A stretch of DNA of 64,000 bases, taken from Terebella lapidaria (Eukaryota; Annelida; Polychaeta; Terebellida; Terebellidae). The position numbers were made by a program, and so were the translations under genes. Shown here piece after piece: positions 22,764 through 34,419 of this stretch. Under the pieces are notes generated by a model that ran no database searches, was not told the DNA's origin, and worked only from the letters and a program-made list of their open reading frames with translations. The DNA lies in contig OX424559.1 of NCBI GenBank assembly GCA_949152475.1, positions 34,517,119-34,581,118 on the forward strand, in the 5' to 3' direction. The stretch's first letter is position 1. Each line of letters opens with the position of its first letter.

Positions 22764-24980
22764 ATGACTAAAGAGAAAGATAAGGCCAAAGATAAGGCCG
22801 ATGAATCCAAGGGGAGGGATAAGGGTGGAAATGTCGCGGACCACACCCGGTCGCGCGACAGCCCCCGTGAGACGTCTCCGGACGACTCCGGTGGCCGGAA
22901 GGAACGCGCGGAAACCTCCGTGGACAAGACCCCGTCCACGGAGACGACTCCGGCGTCCCTGGCCCCGTCTTCGGACGTAGGGTCGAGCCCCGCGGGGCCG
23001 CAGCAGGAGTTGCCGTCAAGGCCGGACCTTGACGTGTTAGGCGCGGTGGGTGGAGCTGGCAACGGCTCTACGCCGCGCCCGCCCGTGCCCAGAACAGATC
23101 CGTGGCAAACGGCACCCTTCCATAAGACGCCTTCGAGCGTCCGGAATCGAGCGCCAATGCATGCGGGTCCTTCTGGACGAGCGGACCAGTCATACCAGAT
23201 GCCGCACCCGGCCGGGTGGACTCCCTCGCGAGCCTCCGGCATGGGTTCTGGTCGGTCCGCACCGGGCAGTGTGGTGGATCAGCTCACCGACGCACTTGGC
23301 GAGCTGGCCCCCCTCGGGCGCTATGACCGCGCCCGGTCGCCCCATCAGGGACGATCAGACCGGCGGAACCGCTCCCCTTCTCCGCTGTCACAAGGCAACT
23401 CGGGGCCTTTGACGGAGAGGGAGAGGTGGCTGATATCCGAGGCGCTTGTACTGTTCAAGCGGAATCAGCTGCATTCGAGCGTTGACCCGTCGGTCACCCT
23501 AAGTCCGGGGATGTCTGGGCCAGTAGCCCCTCCCCAAATCCTGCCGAGTCCGCAGGTGCCAGTGGCCCCCGCAATGGGACCCGCGCCTGCCCCGCGGCTC
23601 GGAGGCACCACGTTGGCGACCGCGTCGACCGTTCCGACGGTTGGAGCGCAAGCCGCGTGGTCGACTTACCCTGGCACGTACAGTGTGTCGGACGGGCAGT
23701 GGCAACAGGCGGCTTCGGCCCCAAGCTTTGCTGCCCCTTCTGGAGCCTACCCAGTAGGTTCGATGGGAGCCCCGCCCGCACCTAGCCAGAGTGGGTTTTC
23801 AGCGGGAATGATCCCGGCGGCAAACGTGAGCTTCCCTGCTCCTATGTCCGCGGCGTCGATGTTTGCTCCGGCAGACTCCGCCGCAGGCGCAGGAAGCGCG
23901 CGGAACTTGCCGCAGTACACGGACGACCCCGGAGCCGGGACCGCACGTCGGGCGCGTAGCAAACGCGATGACGGGCCCGACCACTCTTCGTGGCGGAAAC
24001 GGTTCAACGGGGATAACGCCGACTTGGAGGACTACTTGCTCCAGGTATGGCGTACCGCCGTGTATGAAGGATGGTCCCAGCCTGAAGCTGGACACGTCCT
24101 CGCGGGGAGCCTGGAAGGGAAAGCTCTCCGCGTGATGCCGTGTCTGCCGGTGGGAACAGTGACGTTCGGCGAGGTTGCTCGTCAACTTCGCCTGCTGTTC
24201 CCGCCGACGACCAATCGGCGGCAGTCTGAACGAGAGTTCAAGGCGCGTATCCGCCAGCCGACTGAGTCCGTGACAGACTATGCGTACAGCTTACGCATAC
24301 TCGGCCGGAGAGCTTTTCCGGACATGGACTCCAGACGGTTTGAGACGATGCTGATCGATCAGTTCATCGATGGCCAGCCTTACCACCTAGCGTACGGGCT
24401 GGCCACCCATGAAAAGCGATCGATGGAGGAGGCGATAGACTCCGCGCTTGCGCTTGAGATGGCTGTCCGTCCTAGACAGTTGCCTCCAGCCTCGGCTCCG
24501 GCCTCGGCTGTACCCGCGCAGGTGGCGACTCCTCCTCCGGTCAAGGCATCGCAGGTAACCCCGTGGCAGGACCCGGTCGTCCGGGAACCCGCCAGGGAAC
24601 CTACCCAGCAGTGGGTTAGTGCGCCGGCACCCTCTACAGGGGCGCCCGCACATGCGGCACCGGTCGCCGCGCCGCGCTCGCCTTCGGACGAGTGCGACAT
24701 AGAGGAATACGACCTCGGCGCCGCGCAGATGATTGCGCACTGCGCCGGGCTCGAAGCTCCGGGAGCCGCAGAATGTTGCGCGTTCACCTCCGGACCAGCT
24801 CAGAACCGTCCCTGCTACTTCTGCGGAAAGCAGGGACACTTTTGGCTGAAGTGTCCGGAGTTGTTGGAACGCCTGCGGTCGCGCGGATACCAGGGAGCTC
24901 TCCCTGGCCCGCAACGGAGGAATTCCTTCCGGTCTGGTCCTCCGGGACAGCAGAATCGGAACCCGCGGCAGGGAAACTAG
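22764..24980 (+). mobile_element. gag region of the gypsy element
   Basis: A long open frame of about 738 codons. The N-terminal third is charged and low-complexity (K/D/E rich), the middle is P/A/G rich, residues about 400-570 resemble the gypsy Gag capsid-type core (WRKRFNGDNADLEDYLLQVW and following), and a CCHC zinc knuckle (CYFCGKQGHFWLKC) lies near residue 684. It packages the element RNA. The next part of the element lies in an overlapping frame, as is usual where gypsy families use programmed frameshifting. Confidence 0.8.
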
Positions 24981-27900
24981 ATCCGGACGTGGTGGCGACC
25001 AACACTGCGTCCGGGGATAGTTGTTCGGTGGCAAACGATGCCGCCCCACCCGCTGATGAGCAGGACGGACCCCAAGTAGATATGACTTCTCCGGAAGTAG
25101 TCCTTGGAGACCAGTCTAGCTCCTCCGCGGCTGAGGCGGATGGCGAGGACTCCGTAGATGAGCCCAGCGCGTGCGAAAGGTATCGCCCGACCTGCGCGCT
25201 GGTGAGGGACCCCTGCTGGTACCTGCCCCTGTCCTTCGGACAGGAGCCGGTCCGGTTCCTCATAGACTCAGGCTCGGAGGTGACCCTCGTGGCCGCCGGA
25301 ACGTTTAGGAAGGAGCCCGCACTCCGCAACCTCGAGTTGCGAGATCCCGGACCGTACAAGCTCTACGGAGCGGGAGACAACCGCATCCGTATCCATGGCA
25401 TCATCGATCTGCCTATTACCCTTGGGGACAAGGTGTATCTGACAGAGGCGATCGTGGCGGATATCGGAGCGGCCGGGATAATTGGGATGAATTTCCTACG
25501 GGTCCACCGGGTGATTGCCAACTTTAGCGCTGGCGAGTTCCGGATGGGAGAGGACACACACTTCCTCTTCCGCTCGGGCCCGATGCATTCATTCCAGATG
25601 CGGACATCGCGCACTGTAGTAGTGCCGCCGATGAGTGAGATGATCATCGAGACGAGGCCGCGGCGTCCCCGCATGCCCCTCGATGGTCGACCGTGTATAG
25701 TGCAACCCGTGAGCAGTTTCGCCGCAGGAACTGGGCTCGTGCTGGGTGGGGCCCTGGTCATGTCCAACCCCCGCGCGATGCCCATCCTCGTGGTGAATCC
25801 TACGGATGCTCCGATTGTACTGAAGCGCGGATGCATAGCAGCTACTGCTATTCCCGCGGCTTCGAGTCGTGTCATCTCGACGATCCGGTCTGCCGCGCTG
25901 CGTGCGCGACGGCGGCCGCCGGAGATGACCCGTTCACCCTGCCGGACCATTTGGAATCTCGGGTTCCGAAGGACCGGTTGGATGAAGAGCAGCGCCAAGC
26001 GCTCCGCAGACTGCTGCGGCAGTATGCGGATGTGTTCATGGGTCCTGATGGTGCGGTTGGCAAGACTGACGTCGCCAAGCACCGCATCGACCTCGTGGAC
26101 GAGCGTCCTCTCAAGCAGCGTCTTCGTCGGGCAGCAATAGTGCACCAAGAGGTCATAGACCAGGAGGTGCAAAAGATGCTCGACTTGGACATCATCGAAC
26201 CCAGTGACAGCCCTTGGGCCAGTCCGGTGGTTATGGTGAAGAAGAAGGACGGCTCGTGGAGGTTCTGCGTGGACTATCGGAAACTCAACGATGCCACGCG
26301 GAAGGACTCATATCCTCTCCCGCACATTGAGGATACCTTCGATGCCCTGGCCGGGTCGCACTATTTCTGTGCTCTGGATCTGGCCTCCGGGTATTGGCAG
26401 GTGGAGATGGAGGAGAGTGATCGGGCGAAGACTGCCTTCGTTACCAAGAACGGGCTCTACCAATTCAAGGTAATGCCGTTCGGGCTCTGTAACGCACCAG
26501 CGACGTTCGAGCGCCTCATGGAGATGGTACTCAAAGGGTTCCTCTGGAAGCGATGTATGGTCTACATCGACGATGTCGTCGTGTATGGCCGGTCGTTCGA
26601 GGAAACCCTCACCAACCTCCAGATGGTGCTCCATCGCATCCGCGGAGCAGGGCTTAAATTGAAGCCAAGTAAGTGCGAGCTATTCGCGCAGGAAATCCTG
26701 TACTTGGGCTTCATGGTAACGGGCACCGGAGTGAGACCAGACCCCGCAAAGGTGGCGGCCGTGCAGAAATGGCCTCCGCCATGTAACGTGGCGGACGTGA
26801 GGTCCTTCTTGGGCTTCGCGAGCTACCACCGCAGGTTTATTCGCGGCTTTGCGGAGATCGCGCGTCCCCTTACTATCCTCACGGAAAAGGGCGCCGATTT
26901 TGTTTGGTCCGCCGAGCAGGCTAACGCCTTCTCGGGACTCTGGCAGGCCTTGGTAGTGGCCCCGGTGCTGCGGCACCCTCGTCCGGACTGCGAGTTCATC
27001 CTGGACACTGACGCGAGTAACTTCGCACTCGGCGGTGTCCTCTCGCAGATCGTGGATGGGCAAGAGCGGGTAGTAGCTTATGCGAGTGTGGCCTTGAGCC
27101 GCTCTCAAATGAACTACTGTACCACTCATCGCGAGTTGCTCGCGGTGGTTACGATGACCAAGCGTTTCCGGCACTATTTGTTGGGACGCCATTTCCGCTT
27201 GCGGACTGATCATAGTTCGCTGAGATGGCTCCTCAACTATAGTGAGGCCGATGGCTTGGTGACGCGGTGGCTCGTCAAACTCCAAGAGTATGACATGCAG
27301 ATAGAGCATCGCGCTGGTAAGTTGCACGGCAACGCGGACGGCCTGTCCCGTTGTCATAAGTGCAAGAATCCGGGTTGTGCAGGGATGGCACCATTCCAGC
27401 AAGCCGCGGATTCGTCCTCAGACTCGGAATTGGACGTTCCGGGGAGACCGCAGGCCGCCGCCCCCTCTAACAACACGGCGGCCGGAGCGTCTAGGGCTCA
27501 TCTCCGCGCGCGGACCCGCCGATATCGGCGAGGGCGTCCCGCATATGAAGCGGAGGTGCGGCTCAGCTCCAGCGAGTCTTCCTCGAGTCCGGCGGTGTAC
27601 TCCTCGTGGGTACCCTCGTCCTCTGGAGAGTCTGAGTATGAGCGGTCCTTGCCCCCTGTGGTGATGGCCGCTGCGGCGCAGCCGGACGCGACGGATGAGG
27701 AGCCTAATTACTTGGGTGGCTACTCTCCGGCGCAGATAGCTGCGGCGCAGAGAGCTGACAGAGCTCTGGCACCGGTAATCACAGCCCTTGAGGCCGGCCA
27801 GAAGCCCTCGAAGGATGAGCGAAAGACCTACAGGGAGGAGACCTTGTCTCTAGTATCTCAGTGGGAACGACTCTCCTTGAGGGATGGCCTCTTATACCGG

Positions 27901-29286
27901 CGCTATGAGCCACCGACCCCACTGCCTCCAATATGACAGTTGGTGCTTCCGGCGGAGCTGCGGAAAGAAGTACTCCACCAGTTGCATGACCTCCGGGTGA
28001 CCGGTCACTTGGGAATCCGGAGGACCGTCCATAGGCTACAACAGCGCTTTCATTGGCCTGGTAGCGGCTTGGACGTGCAACGGTGGTGCGCAGCCTGCCC
28101 TCGGTGTCAAGCTCGCAAAGGAGTCCCGACTCCTGGCCGCCACCCCTTAACCACGGTTAAGGCGGGCGCGCCGTTTGATCGGATAGCTTTGGATATACTG
28201 GATATCCACCGGCTCACCCCCCGCGGTTTCCGGTACATCCTGGTGATATCCGACTATTTTACCAAGTATACCGACGCCTACCCACTGCGCCGCCAGACTG
28301 CGGACGAGGTAGCTCGGTTATTGGTGAATAGATGGGTGGTGTACCATGGGGTACCTAAACAGGTACATTCGGATCAGGGCACGCAATTTGAGAGCAACCT
28401 GTTCCGGAACCTAGCACAGATGCTAGGGAGTACCAAGGTGCGGACCACCCCCTACAGGCCCCAGTCTGATGGCCAGGTCGAACGCTTTAATCGATCGGTC
28501 CTCAACATGCTGGCGGCCTTTGTGAATGATCGTGCGAATGATTGGGATGACCACCTCCCGTATGTCTTAATGGCGTACAGGTCGTCGGTCCACTCTTCGA
28601 CCGGAGTTACTCCGCACGCGATGTTGTACGGCCGGGAGTTAAATTTGCCCGTGGATATTATGTATCCAACTGCGGCAGAGACCGGCGCGGTACCCCAGTG
28701 CGGTCCGGAATACGTGGAGTGGATTCGCCGCGCCCTGGCGAACGCCCATGATTTCGCGCGCGCGCGCCTGGACAAGTCTGCCCTCCGGCAGAAGCGAGGC
28801 TATGACGCCCATGCTAATGGTAGGCCAGCTTTTGCGGAGGGCGACAAGGTGCGCTACTATTATCCGCCGCTTAAGCAAGGCAATAAATTTGCTAAGCCGT
28901 GGATAGGCCCGTTTACCGTACTGAAACAGGTGACAGATGTGGACTACCGGATCCGGAGGGATTCCGATCCGGACAGGGTTCTGGTTGTCCATATCGATAA
29001 TCTGAAGAAGTACGAGGGCCCGCTTGTCATGGATCCGCTAATTCAAGATGCGGAACCGGATGATGCTCCCGTATGGGATCTGTCCGGTCAGCATCCGCGG
29101 ACTCCGGACGAGCGTGTGCGCCGTATGGTGGGCCTCCCGGACCTCTCTGACCCGTCAGATGATGGACTGGGTGGCTATCAGCCAGATGACGGCGATCCGC
29201 AGGTACCCCCACTCCCTCCAGTACCTGCGGATGACGGGCGGCCACGCCGGAAACCACGTGCGCCAGCCCGGTATGGGTGGGAATAA
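24981..29286 (+). mobile_element. pol region of the gypsy element (PR, RT, RNase H, IN)
   Basis: Domains in order: aspartic protease with FLIDSGSEVTLV near 25255-25290; reverse transcriptase about 26.1-26.7 kb with DIIEPSDSPWASPVVMVKKK and the catalytic YIDDVVVYG near 26565; RNase H from about 26.99 kb (LDTDASNFALGGVLSQ) to GNADGLSRC near 27350; integrase about 27.95-28.95 kb with an HHCC finger (HLGIRRT, CAACPRCQARKG), HSDQGTQFES and the YRPQSDGQVERFNR motif. The C-terminus is proline-rich with no clear chromodomain. About one or two breaks are apparent. Confidence 0.85.
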
Positions 29287-31195
29287 CCTTCCGCCCATGC
29301 GGATGCGTCTGCGGTGCCCGTCTGTCATACTATGGATGGGTTTTAGGTCGTTCCGTGAGAGTCCGCACGACTTACCTCCGCGGGTGGCTACTTTGTGGCC
29401 ATCTTCGGAGTTGAGGTCCGCGGAGACTTTCATGTCGTAACGCCGCCGCTCCGCATCCGCCCTCCTGTAGTTTCTAGCGCCAGGGACGTGCGGATGGCCT
29501 GTCCGCACCTTGTGGACGGCTGTCCGGCGTAATCCGCACAACGGTTACGCTGGCCGGACGAATTTACTGATTCGGCCGGACGCCCCTGGTCCCGGGACAA
29601 CCTCTTATATGGCCAGACTGAGGTTGGGATTTACGTCCGCTACGGGAGAAGCGTCTTCCCACGGATTTGGGGAACTGGCTCTGGACGCGGGGATAGTGTC
29701 CGCAGATGAGGACTGATGTCCGCGGTTCGTCCGCGTGACTCGTCCGGCGTCCGCGGCGCTTTAAGATGACGCACTTCGGTGTAGTTATCCCCCGTGAGCC
29801 ATTACTATAATTACGGTTATAGTAATTAAGGTTTCTTACGGCAGGAAACCGACTATCCATTATGATAATGGAGCGGTTGTTAAGTCCGCGCGTGCGGACC
29901 AGCCGCGGCAGCGGGTGACGCTCGTTCTCGTCCGGATCGTACCTTACAATATGCGGTCCGGCCGGAATGACCGGAACCCCGGCCTCCTTCTAAGAAGGGG
30001 GTCGTATATTACATGCGCAACACTTGTGGTGGCTTCTAATTCCAATTTCATCTTCATTGGATAAGGGCAATACGCCGTACAATGGTAGACGTCCGGCCTG
30101 GACTCCGTCCGCGGGCAGCCCCGGACGTCCGCCGGCTATTGCTTTCACCATCTTTGGGCGCCTCTAGATTGGGCGCCGGTATGAAGGGTTCGCCCCCTAA
30201 CCAGTGCGGTTATGGACCATGCCGGCTCCGCGTCTAAATCTATTGGCTCCGCGCTCCGGTAGTCGTTTGAGGAGGCTCTGGGCTGGACCGGGCACCGCTC
30301 CGCGGCCGGGCAGTACGTCGGGGATGCTAGTGGGCGCTTTGCAAACGCCCATAGGGCGCCCGATTGTCTGTCCGGACGTCATGGGTATGTCCGATCGCCC
30401 TGTAAGCGTGCCAGCGGCTATGGGGAGTGATTTTGTTTATTTTCCATCTCATTTATTATTTATGGGAGGATTATAAGCCACAAGTGTGTGCGTGTTTCCC
30501 GTGGAAATGCTATTCTTACTCATTTATCCCATATATGAGAAAGTTTAGTGATATATCTTTTCCCTGGTGCAATAGAGAGTAAGAAATCGGGAGATTTCTG
30601 CTTTCGCGAGAGGGGTGTAGGAGATTGTGTACATTGTATCGAAGGCTGTATGCCGTGATCTATGAAAAGCATGCAAGCGGTGGTGGATTTATTTTCATTG
30701 CTGCTTGAGCGGTGTTAAATTTTTATTTATCGCTGCTGATAGGGTGACATAATCGTAACACCCACAAGTAGTTTGGCTTTTTGATACATTGTATACAATC
30801 TTTAACCTGCGAGGGTGATTAACTTCACGTCATTGATCGCCAGTGCGAAAGCTATTGCTAATGACTGCTGTTAATTACTGTAGTATTTTAGCGGGTTCCC
30901 CCGGGATGGCTTGTGTACACAAGCCACCCGTATACATGGCACGAAAGGAGTCACCGGGGGGAGATGCGTGTATGGGAATGCGGGAATGTAAAACGTCCTT
31001 TTGTCTGTCGATCGGGTAGATGCAGTGAATAGACGTTTCCACGGGAACGCGTCATACGATGCGTGTGCAGTATAACTGCCAACACTTGATGCCTATAATC
31101 GATGTAACTCGACACCTTCTCGTCATTCAAGCGCTCGACACTGGTGGAGACGGATCTGCGGATCTGACTCCCAGTGTTTAGAGTGATTAGAGCGC
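29287..31195 (+). other. Gene-poor internal part of the gypsy element
   Basis: The first half is GC-rich with recurrent GTCCG/CGGAC words; the second half is more AT-rich. No domain is recognised on either strand. It may be an untranslated leader for the downstream extra gene. Confidence 0.4.
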
Positions 31196-32757
31196 TTGAT
31201 GTCAGAGTCAAGGGACGGCTGGGGAGGTGATGAAGGGAGGGAAGAGGGGTCTCTTGAGCGCGGTAATTCGTACTCGAGACCCCAGTCTAGGCCCGAGGAG
31301 GATGACCGCGAGGACATCCCTCGGGGAGCCTATGTGGGTTCTGAGGAATCCAGCTCCAGCTCCGGTTCTTACTCAGGAACCGAGTCTGAGAGCGAGGTCG
31401 CGGAGGACCGCCCCGCAGAGAGTGACTCGGCCACGGCAGGCGCCGAGCTACTCCTAGATCCGTCCACTTTTTCCCGTATGGAAGAGGTGATGGACTGCGG
31501 TGGTGCGGGACTTGCAAGTGTGGACATTGAGTTGCACCCGTCCTCGGAGATGCTTGCGTCTCTGGGCCCGGATGAGAGTACTCGTGCGGAAACCCGTCCG
31601 GATGGCCGTAGCCGTCCGGACACCGGTTCCGCCGAGAACTCCTCGGTGTCCGCACCTGCGGAGTCTGGTCCGCACGACCAGAAGGCCCCTGGGACTTGGG
31701 CGGAGCAGGTTGACGCGGCTGAGGAAGCCGCATCCCAAGCGCCGCCTCAGGAACAGGAGTCTGGCTCGAAGGAGACCGAGAACCGAGATGACGGGTTTAC
31801 ATCGCCCGTCTCTAGGCGTACTCGCCGTCGAGCCCGGGAGATTGCTCAAAAGCAGTGGAGAGCCCAGCAAGAGCTGGAAGCCGCTGAGCATGGGCAATCT
31901 GAGGCCGGATCCGACCCGGACCCGGCCTCCTCGCCTCCGAAGAAGAAGAAGAAGAAGCGGCCGCACCGGATAAAGAAGTCCGGCGGCCCCTCGCCTCAAG
32001 CCGGATCGAAGTCCGGAGGACCTACGCCAAACCCGGAGTCGCCAAGACGCCTAATCCCTCGGGATCTGGTGCGGGCGGCGCCTCCGCGGGATCCGGCCCA
32101 GGCGCAGGAAGTTCCTGTAAGCGGGTGCCTATCCAGGCACCGAAAGGAACCTCCTCTTCCTCTTCCTCCGGTACTAAGAAACCTACCGGAGCTGCGGAGG
32201 TGGGGTCAAGTCCAGTGGACAGAGGGCGTCCCGTGCCGAAGGAGGGAGATCTTCGTTTAGAACTCCTCCGGAAGCGCGCGGAGCAAGACGGGGTCCACCT
32301 GTCTGACGCCGCACTGGAAGCGGGAGCGCGGGCCTTCGTTGCGCAGCAACAGAAGGCCGCGCCCCCACGCGGGAAGAGTGTGCCCCGACAAACCAGGTCG
32401 GAGAATCGTTCGGGGGCGGCCAAAAAGAAGAAACGGTCGTCCTCGGAGCAGCCCTCTATCCAGAGGCTGCGGGCCGAAATGGGCCCCGAACTCCCTGGAG
32501 TCCGTCAGGGACACATGTTCCTTCCGCGCTATGGCAGGGATCCGCAGGGATGCCGCACCGCGGCGGCCGGCGCGGCGGCCGACACGCCTTTCACACGGCC
32601 TCGTCCACTCACGGACGAGGAGCGTGTCGAGTTGCCGCCCGAGACAGAGGCGGGCGTGATATGCCAACGAGATATGGGATATGGGAGAGACGAGTTGCTG
32701 ACTCGGGGGCCTTCGGCCCTGTGGATCGCCAGCTCTCTCCCTTCCCGGGACATGTGA
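31196..32757 (+). mobile_element. Extra coding region of the gypsy element, between pol and 3' LTR
   Basis: Two overlapping open frames (about 31196-32260 and 32125-32757) in the position where env sits in some relatives. There is no signal peptide or membrane segment, so it does not look like an envelope. The translation is acidic and serine-rich at first, then strongly basic with a KKKKKKRPHRIKK patch resembling a nuclear localisation signal. No domain is recognised. Confidence 0.55.
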
Positions 32758-33068
32758 CAGAGGCTCTGGCCAGCATGTCGGACTGTACGGGGTTCCGTCC
32801 CCGAGGCAGACCGCGGCTCGCCAGGCCCCGCCAGTTAACACCGTGGTGATGAACCAGTTTCTGAACGGTGTCCGTAGGCCTGGGAGTGTCGGGTGGGCTG
32901 TTACCTGGTTACCGTTAATGCTGAAGTAGTTACCGTGTCCGCCGCGACCTCCGGTGAGCGGCCCTGCCGCAAGGATCCGGAATAGCGGATGCGCGTCCGC
33001 AAGGACTCGGATGAGAGAGGACTATCCTCGAGGATCCCGAAGAGCGGACGGTAGTCAATAACTTTACA
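32682..33068 (+). repeat. 3' LTR of the gypsy element (short form)
   Basis: 387 bp matching 22265-22651, ending TTTACA and followed by the GATC target duplication. It lacks the part equivalent to the first 348 bp of the 5' LTR. Confidence 0.85.
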
Positions 33069-33742
33069 GATCATATGCTTCATTTACTGGTAGCGTACGG
33101 AGATCGTTCCAATCCGTATATGTTAGATCATTTTGTATATTAGCAATAGTGGCCGAATCAAATTTTCGGCAATTGAACGTTAATGGGGCTTTAGTTTGTT
33201 TGCTAGGTCGCGTAGGATTTCCGAACAATAAGAAGATAAGAAGATAGAAGATAAGAAGATAAGGCGGATACTACCGGAGGCCTCTACCGTTCGGTCGCAT
33301 TGGGATATCTCAGTAACACGTTCATCACAGCTGTCTGGGGTGGGTAGGGTTGGCGGAAGATACTGGCGCTGGAGGCGGAAATTTAGCAAGCATATTTCTT
33401 GTGTTATTTCCTCTTCGCCCTACTCGATGTGCGACAGGAATATAGAAATTCTGGCAGTCAATACCCAAGACATTTGTGAGGAAAGTTCTGACAATCTCAA
33501 CTGAGTTCTCACCGTCCACTTCTTTACCGTTATCGTACGCATTGTCAAAGTGGAAAAGCAAGTTGTATTTCATTGAGTGGGCGCGTAGACTGTCATTCTC
33601 TGTCCTTAACTGGCGTTGCATAGACTCAGATTTGAACGCCCGGGCTTTGACTACAAGAAGATCCTTGGCTAAACTGTCAATTTTAGTCTCAAGTTCGCTC
33701 ACCTTTTTATCAGATTCAGACTTATCTGATTCCAGAGATTTC
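33069..33742 (-). mobile_element. LINE L-II, middle part: ORF1 core and ORF2 linker
   Basis: On the minus strand, 33742-33325 encodes an ORF1 segment: a coiled-coil-like start (KKVSELETKIDSLAKDLL) then an RRM-like core (AHSMKYNLLFHFDNAYDNG, GENSVEIVRTFL, VAHRVGRRG) like L1/Tx1 ORF1 proteins. From about 33225 to 33069 another frame encodes the ORF2 linker (CRKFDSATIANIQNDL, TLPVNEAYD). Joining at GATC with the piece ending at 21916 restores the continuous codons of a LINE ORF2. The endonuclease between ORF1 and this linker is absent, so L-II had lost that part. CAGAGATTTC at 33733-33742 is a target duplication made by L-III. Confidence 0.8.
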
Positions 33743-34040
33743 TTTTTCTTTTTTTTCTTTTTTTATAAACAATATTTATTGGATTGACCAGCAGGACTAG
33801 GTCCTATATGAAGATCTCTCCAGTGGGAGGAAATACAACATTGTGCAATAATGAAATAGAAACATAATGACATACTCTACATTCCAACACCCAAAATAAG
33901 ATTTTCACATATGTACAAAAATATACAAATCATATTCACTCATGTATATACATCCTTTAACTATTATTGGTGCAAACATTTTATAATATCAATTAACGTA
34001 ACCACAGAATGCTACACACACACCACGCCCCTCCACCCAC

Positions 34041-34107
34041 ACATACATACATACATACATACATACTTACATACATACATACACACATACATACATACAT
34101 ACATACA
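34041..34107. repeat. ACAT microsatellite in L-III 3' UTR
   Basis: Imperfect ACAT run with a few interruptions, followed by a C-rich tract near 34187. Confidence 0.8.
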
Positions 34108-34419
34108 CGCCACACCCCTATACCCACACATAAACAGATTCAACTCTTATATTTAAGCAGTTAACGTAATAAAACTGAACTACAGTCCCCCCCCCCCCTC
34201 TCGCCCACACATATAGACATGTACCTACAGCCACACCCATACACACGTATATATTGTGAGATAATGTATTGATACAGGAGAAAAGATATCGGCATCTGTT
34301 CGAGGCGTAGATGAGTGATCATATAAGTACACATATGATATAATTTCTCTGACATTTAGACATTTCTAGTATTTGGTCACACAGTCAACATTCCAAGTGT
34401 CAAGGACCACAACCAGTGA

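Larger units (their letters stand above)
21917..33068 (+). mobile_element. Ty3/gypsy LTR retrotransposon, young, largely whole
   Basis: About 11.2 kb, bounded by TG...CA ends and by GATC on both sides (21913-21916 and 33069-33072), inserted in LINE L-II. Order: 5' LTR, primer-binding-site-like sequence, gag, protease, reverse transcriptase, RNase H, integrase, a 1.9-kb stretch without clear genes, an extra coding region, 3' LTR. Integrase after RNase H is the Ty3/gypsy order. Composition is GC-rich against an AT-rich host. The shared LTR part looks identical between the two ends, so the insertion is recent. The 3' LTR is shorter than the 5' one and pol shows about one or two apparent breaks, so this copy is probably not intact. 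Confidence 0.9.

Noticed and set aside
22721-29541. Long minus-strand frames opposite gag and pol
   Set aside because: Shadows of a GC-rich coding strand; they show no domains, whereas the plus frames have the full gypsy motif set.
31196-32757. Envelope gene in the gypsy element
   Set aside because: No signal peptide, no membrane segment and a charged, disordered composition.
22265-33068. Gypsy element bounded by its 387-bp repeats only
   Set aside because: The flanks of this shorter version share no target duplication. Extending the left LTR to 21917 gives TG...CA ends, GATC on both sides and a continuous LINE across the joint.
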